Assembly (NCBI GenBank): GCA_937967955.1
Contig: CALBUB010000150.1
Span: forward strand, 1-7,649
Source: an uncultured Bacillota bacterium
GTDB taxonomy: Bacteria; Bacillota; Clostridia; Tissierellales; Tepidimicrobiaceae
Reading direction: 5' to 3'
DNA: 7,649 bases
Part shown: piece after piece, positions 5,489 to 7,649 of the stretch
Numbering within the stretch: position 1 is the first letter of the stretch
Layout of the letters: every line of letters begins with the position of its first letter
Notes under the pieces: generated by a model
The model's database searches: none
What the model saw: the letters and a program-made list of their open reading frames with translations, nothing else
Told to the model about the DNA's origin: nothing
Program-made: the position numbers and the translations under genes

Positions 5489-7148
5489 GATAATGCCCCT
5501 AATAAAAATTGATATAAACAATACTTATGGTTTGTCGGCTATTAAATATAAATTGAAAAATAAAAGAGAAAGATGGCAGCTTATTCTAATCCCAATTATA
5601 ATCCTATCTATTCTTCCTAGCTATTATTTATTAGTTTCCGGCATCTATAGGTTGTATGATACATTTTTATATATAGGGCAGAAGGCCATGTTTCTCCTAT
5701 ATGGAATATTGGCAACCCAGTTGATTTTGTTCTTTACTGGCCTATTATATGTGTTGTCTAAATACTATTTTTCCAATGACCTTAATATACTCATACCCTT
5801 GCCTTTAAAGGCTAGGGATATCATATCAGCTAAATTTGTTACCATGATGGTACACGAATATTTAACTTCACTGCCTATTGTACTACCTTTTATAATAACT
5901 TATGGGGTAAAGGGTAATGAAGATTTAATCTATTGGCTCTATTCCCTAATCTTATTACTATTTATTCCCGTTATTCCTCTATCACTTGCTTCTATAATAA
6001 TAATGGCCTTCATGAAGTTTACAAACATTAAAGGTAAGAAGGATTTGCTGCGAATAATTGGATATTTTGTAATGATAGTATTACTAATAGCCTTCCAATT
6101 GAAAATACAATCTATTACTGAAAAAGCTTTGGTAAATGAAGAAGACTTCTTGTACAAATTAGTTACAGATTCTAGTCTACTTGTAAAACGGCTAGGTTTG
6201 GCATTTCCACCCAGTATGTGGGCTGCTTTATCTTTAAATAATTATATGAAACTTACAGGCCTTTTCTACACTATGTTGTTTGTAGGCACATCTTTATTAG
6301 TATTTGCTATTATGGTAGTGCTAAGTGAAAGGGTATTTCTTGCTGGCCTAATTGGTAATTTAGAAGTTCATACATCTTCAGGAAGCGGTAAGGTCAAAGC
6401 CTCAGCCTTTAGTAGAAGCTATCCTGTATACTTAACAGTTGCCTTGAAGGAGATAAAGCTCCTTTTACGAACGCCTATTTACTTATTTAATTCTGTAGGA
6501 GGGGTAGTGATACTTCCTATAATCTTTATCCTATCAATTTTTATGGAAGAGGCCGCTCCTGTTGAGCAGCTAAGCTTATTAATAGGCCAATATTCGGATA
6601 TTATAAATTTAATAGGAATAGGGTATGTAACCGCCTTAGGTATAATCAATTGTGTAGGCTGTACTACCTTTTCTAGGGAAGGAAAAAATCTATGGCTTCA
6701 CAGGACTATGCCTATAGAAATTAGGGCTCAGATATTTGGAAGGATACTATCCTCCCTATTTGTTCAGCTAATAGGAATAGTTGTCTTACTAGTGTGTCTA
6801 GCCTATATGGGACTAATAAATATTAAAAGTGTATTATGGATAACTGTATTAGGCCTTTTAGGAAGTATTGTCATGACTGAGCTAGGAATGATAATAGATA
6901 TTTATAGACCTTTATTAGATTGGGATAATCCACAAAAGCCCATGAAGCAGAACTTGAATGTGCTTATTTCTATGGCCCTTGGTTCTTTATATATATTTCT
7001 AATTGGCTTTTTAGTATACAGGATGATAAATAGGGTGGATATTGTTTTAATCTATGGAATAGTGGCTGTAATATTCATACTATCATCTTATATATTTTAT
7101 GAAATTTTAAAAAGACTGATTGAAAGGCAGTTTAAAGTATTAGAATAA
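5481..7148 (+). CDS. ABC-2-type transporter permease, large single-subunit form
   Basis: A 555-residue integral membrane protein, about twice the size of a typical ABC-2 permease, with roughly twelve predicted helices in two halves (N half about 33-206, C half about 260-541). The segments YFSNDLNILIPLPLKARDI (96-114), FSREGKNLW (397-405) with a following MPI, and DWDNPQKPMKQN (480-491) are recurring marks of a Firmicute family of putative ABC exporter permeases; SREGK...W is probably a coupling region facing the ATPase. Because both halves are in one chain, the complex is probably one permease with two copies of the upstream ATPase. The start overlaps that gene by 8 bases. A GGAG site lies 10 bases before the ATG. 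The cargo is unknown: bacitracin-like peptides, lantibiotics, sodium or lipids are all possible for this class. Confidence 0.88.
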   Translation: MNRIMPLIKIDINNTYGLSAIKYKLKNKRERWQLILIPIIILSILPSYYLLVSGIYRLYDTFLYIGQKAMFLLYGILATQLILFFTGLLYVLSKYYFSNDLNILIPLPLKARDIISAKFVTMMVHEYLTSLPIVLPFIITYGVKGNEDLIYWLYSLILLLFIPVIPLSLASIIIMAFMKFTNIKGKKDLLRIIGYFVMIVLLIAFQLKIQSITEKALVNEEDFLYKLVTDSSLLVKRLGLAFPPSMWAALSLNNYMKLTGLFYTMLFVGTSLLVFAIMVVLSERVFLAGLIGNLEVHTSSGSGKVKASAFSRSYPVYLTVALKEIKLLLRTPIYLFNSVGGVVILPIIFILSIFMEEAAPVEQLSLLIGQYSDIINLIGIGYVTALGIINCVGCTTFSREGKNLWLHRTMPIEIRAQIFGRILSSLFVQLIGIVVLLVCLAYMGLINIKSVLWITVLGLLGSIVMTELGMIIDIYRPLLDWDNPQKPMKQNLNVLISMALGSLYIFLIGFLVYRMINRVDIVLIYGIVAVIFILSSYIFYEILKRLIERQFKVLE

Positions 7149-7178
7149 AAACGTAGTGTCTTGGACACTACGTTTTTA
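7147..7178. terminator. Bidirectional terminator between convergent genes
   Basis: A perfect 14-bp stem (AAAAACGTAGTGTC 7147-7160 with GACACTACGTTTTT 7164-7177) closes a 3-base loop TTG. The A and T ends supply U tracts in both directions. It overlaps the stop codons of the permease gene (7146-7148, plus) and of the thioesterase gene (7176-7178, minus), so it serves both. Confidence 0.93.
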
Positions 7179-7610
7179 ATATTGGTCTTTTTTACTTAAG
7201 CTTTCTGCTCTCTTTCTAATTTCTATATCTTCTTCATCTACTGGTTCCTCTAAAGTTAGATTATGAGGAATTGCTTTTCCTTTTTCATCTACAAATACAA
7301 AGGTTATGAAGCCATCTGAAAGTATATGATTAGAATTGTTTTTAGTTATTTTTCCATAGACAGTAAAGCTTGTTCTGCCAACCTTAGCCAATCTAGCTTC
7401 AAAATTTAATACATCCCCTTTAGTTGCAGGTTCATTAAAGGTAAAACCGTGAACTTTTACACATACTACATTTTCAGGTTTGCCAGTAATCTTAGCACCA
7501 CATATAAAACAAGTTTCAACAAACCATTCAGCAGCCCTCCCTGCAAAAAGGGTTCCGTGATGGTTTAAATCTTCAGACTTAATTAATCTTGCTGTTGTAA
7601 CCTTACTCAC
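7176..7610 (-). CDS. Hotdog-fold acyl-CoA thioesterase-like protein
   Basis: A 144-residue cytosolic protein of the hotdog superfamily, YciA/BACH-type, which hydrolyses acyl-CoA thioesters. The key segment DLNHHGTLFAGRAAEWFVET (14-33) matches the family pattern D-x-N-x-x-G-T-L-F-G-G followed by a hydrophobic helix. The usual acid in W-x-D-E reads W-F-V-E, so the aspartate is replaced by V31 while E32 remains; this may mark a subgroup with shifted catalysis. Later strands include VKVHGFTFNEPATKGD (51-66) and VGRTSFTVYGKI (77-88), and FVFVDEKGKAIP (104-115) is the usual edge strand. A charged tail follows. The start is GTG behind a strong AAAGGAGGAG on the minus strand (about 7614-7623). It stands alone here, convergent with the transporter operon. 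The physiological acyl-CoA is unknown. Confidence 0.85.
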   Translation of the reverse strand: MSKVTTARLIKSEDLNHHGTLFAGRAAEWFVETCFICGAKITGKPENVVCVKVHGFTFNEPATKGDVLNFEARLAKVGRTSFTVYGKITKNNSNHILSDGFITFVFVDEKGKAIPHNLTLEEPVDEEDIEIRKRAESLSKKDQY

Positions 7611-7649
7611 TAAATCTCCTCCTTTGTTATATGTATTTATTTAAACTCT

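Noticed and set aside
5939..6157. Minus-strand open frame within the permease gene
   Set aside because: Antisense shadow of hydrophobic codons with no supporting signals.

Overview
The window reads as a low-GC Firmicute, most likely an anaerobic Clostridia/Tissierellia-type chromosome. The signs are AT-rich codon choice (AGA/AGG, ATA, TTA), strong AGGAGG-type ribosome sites, GTG starts, intrinsic terminators after most units, and a cobalamin riboswitch leading an ECF-type uptake module. No mobile element, CRISPR array, tRNA or rRNA was seen.

Region 1 (1-1724) is a B12-controlled operon. It opens inside a cobalamin riboswitch cut by the window edge, followed by an intrinsic terminator. Three tightly packed genes follow: a divergent relative of the PduO-type cobalamin adenosyltransferases that lacks the N-terminal ATP loop, a membrane-anchored DUF4430 protein (the fold of the C-terminal domain of transcobalamin and intrinsic factor), and an integral membrane ECF transporter S component. 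The likely joint job is capture, import and handling of a corrinoid or corrinoid precursor. No ECF ATPase or T component lies here, so a shared energising module encoded elsewhere is expected.

Region 2 (about 1800-4650) holds an ATP-grasp ligase of the COG3919/D-aspartate-ligase-like type, then a MurE-like Mur ligase whose diaminopimelate-recognition motifs are replaced. The two have an 18-base gap and end at a strong terminator. They look like a dedicated two-ligase pathway, either for a modified peptidoglycan stem or cross-bridge or for another peptide-like product. This is the least explained part of the window.

Region 3 (4687-7177) is an ABC-2-type transporter operon: a good sigma-A-like promoter, an ATPase, and a 12-TM-like permease that overlaps it by 8 bases. 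It ends at a 14-bp perfect hairpin shared with the convergent gene.

Region 4 (7176-7649, minus strand) is a hotdog-fold acyl-CoA thioesterase-like gene with a strong ribosome site; its promoter is largely outside the window.

No intergenic stretch exceeds 300 bases. The longest gene-free stretch, 1-257, is filled by the riboswitch and its terminator.
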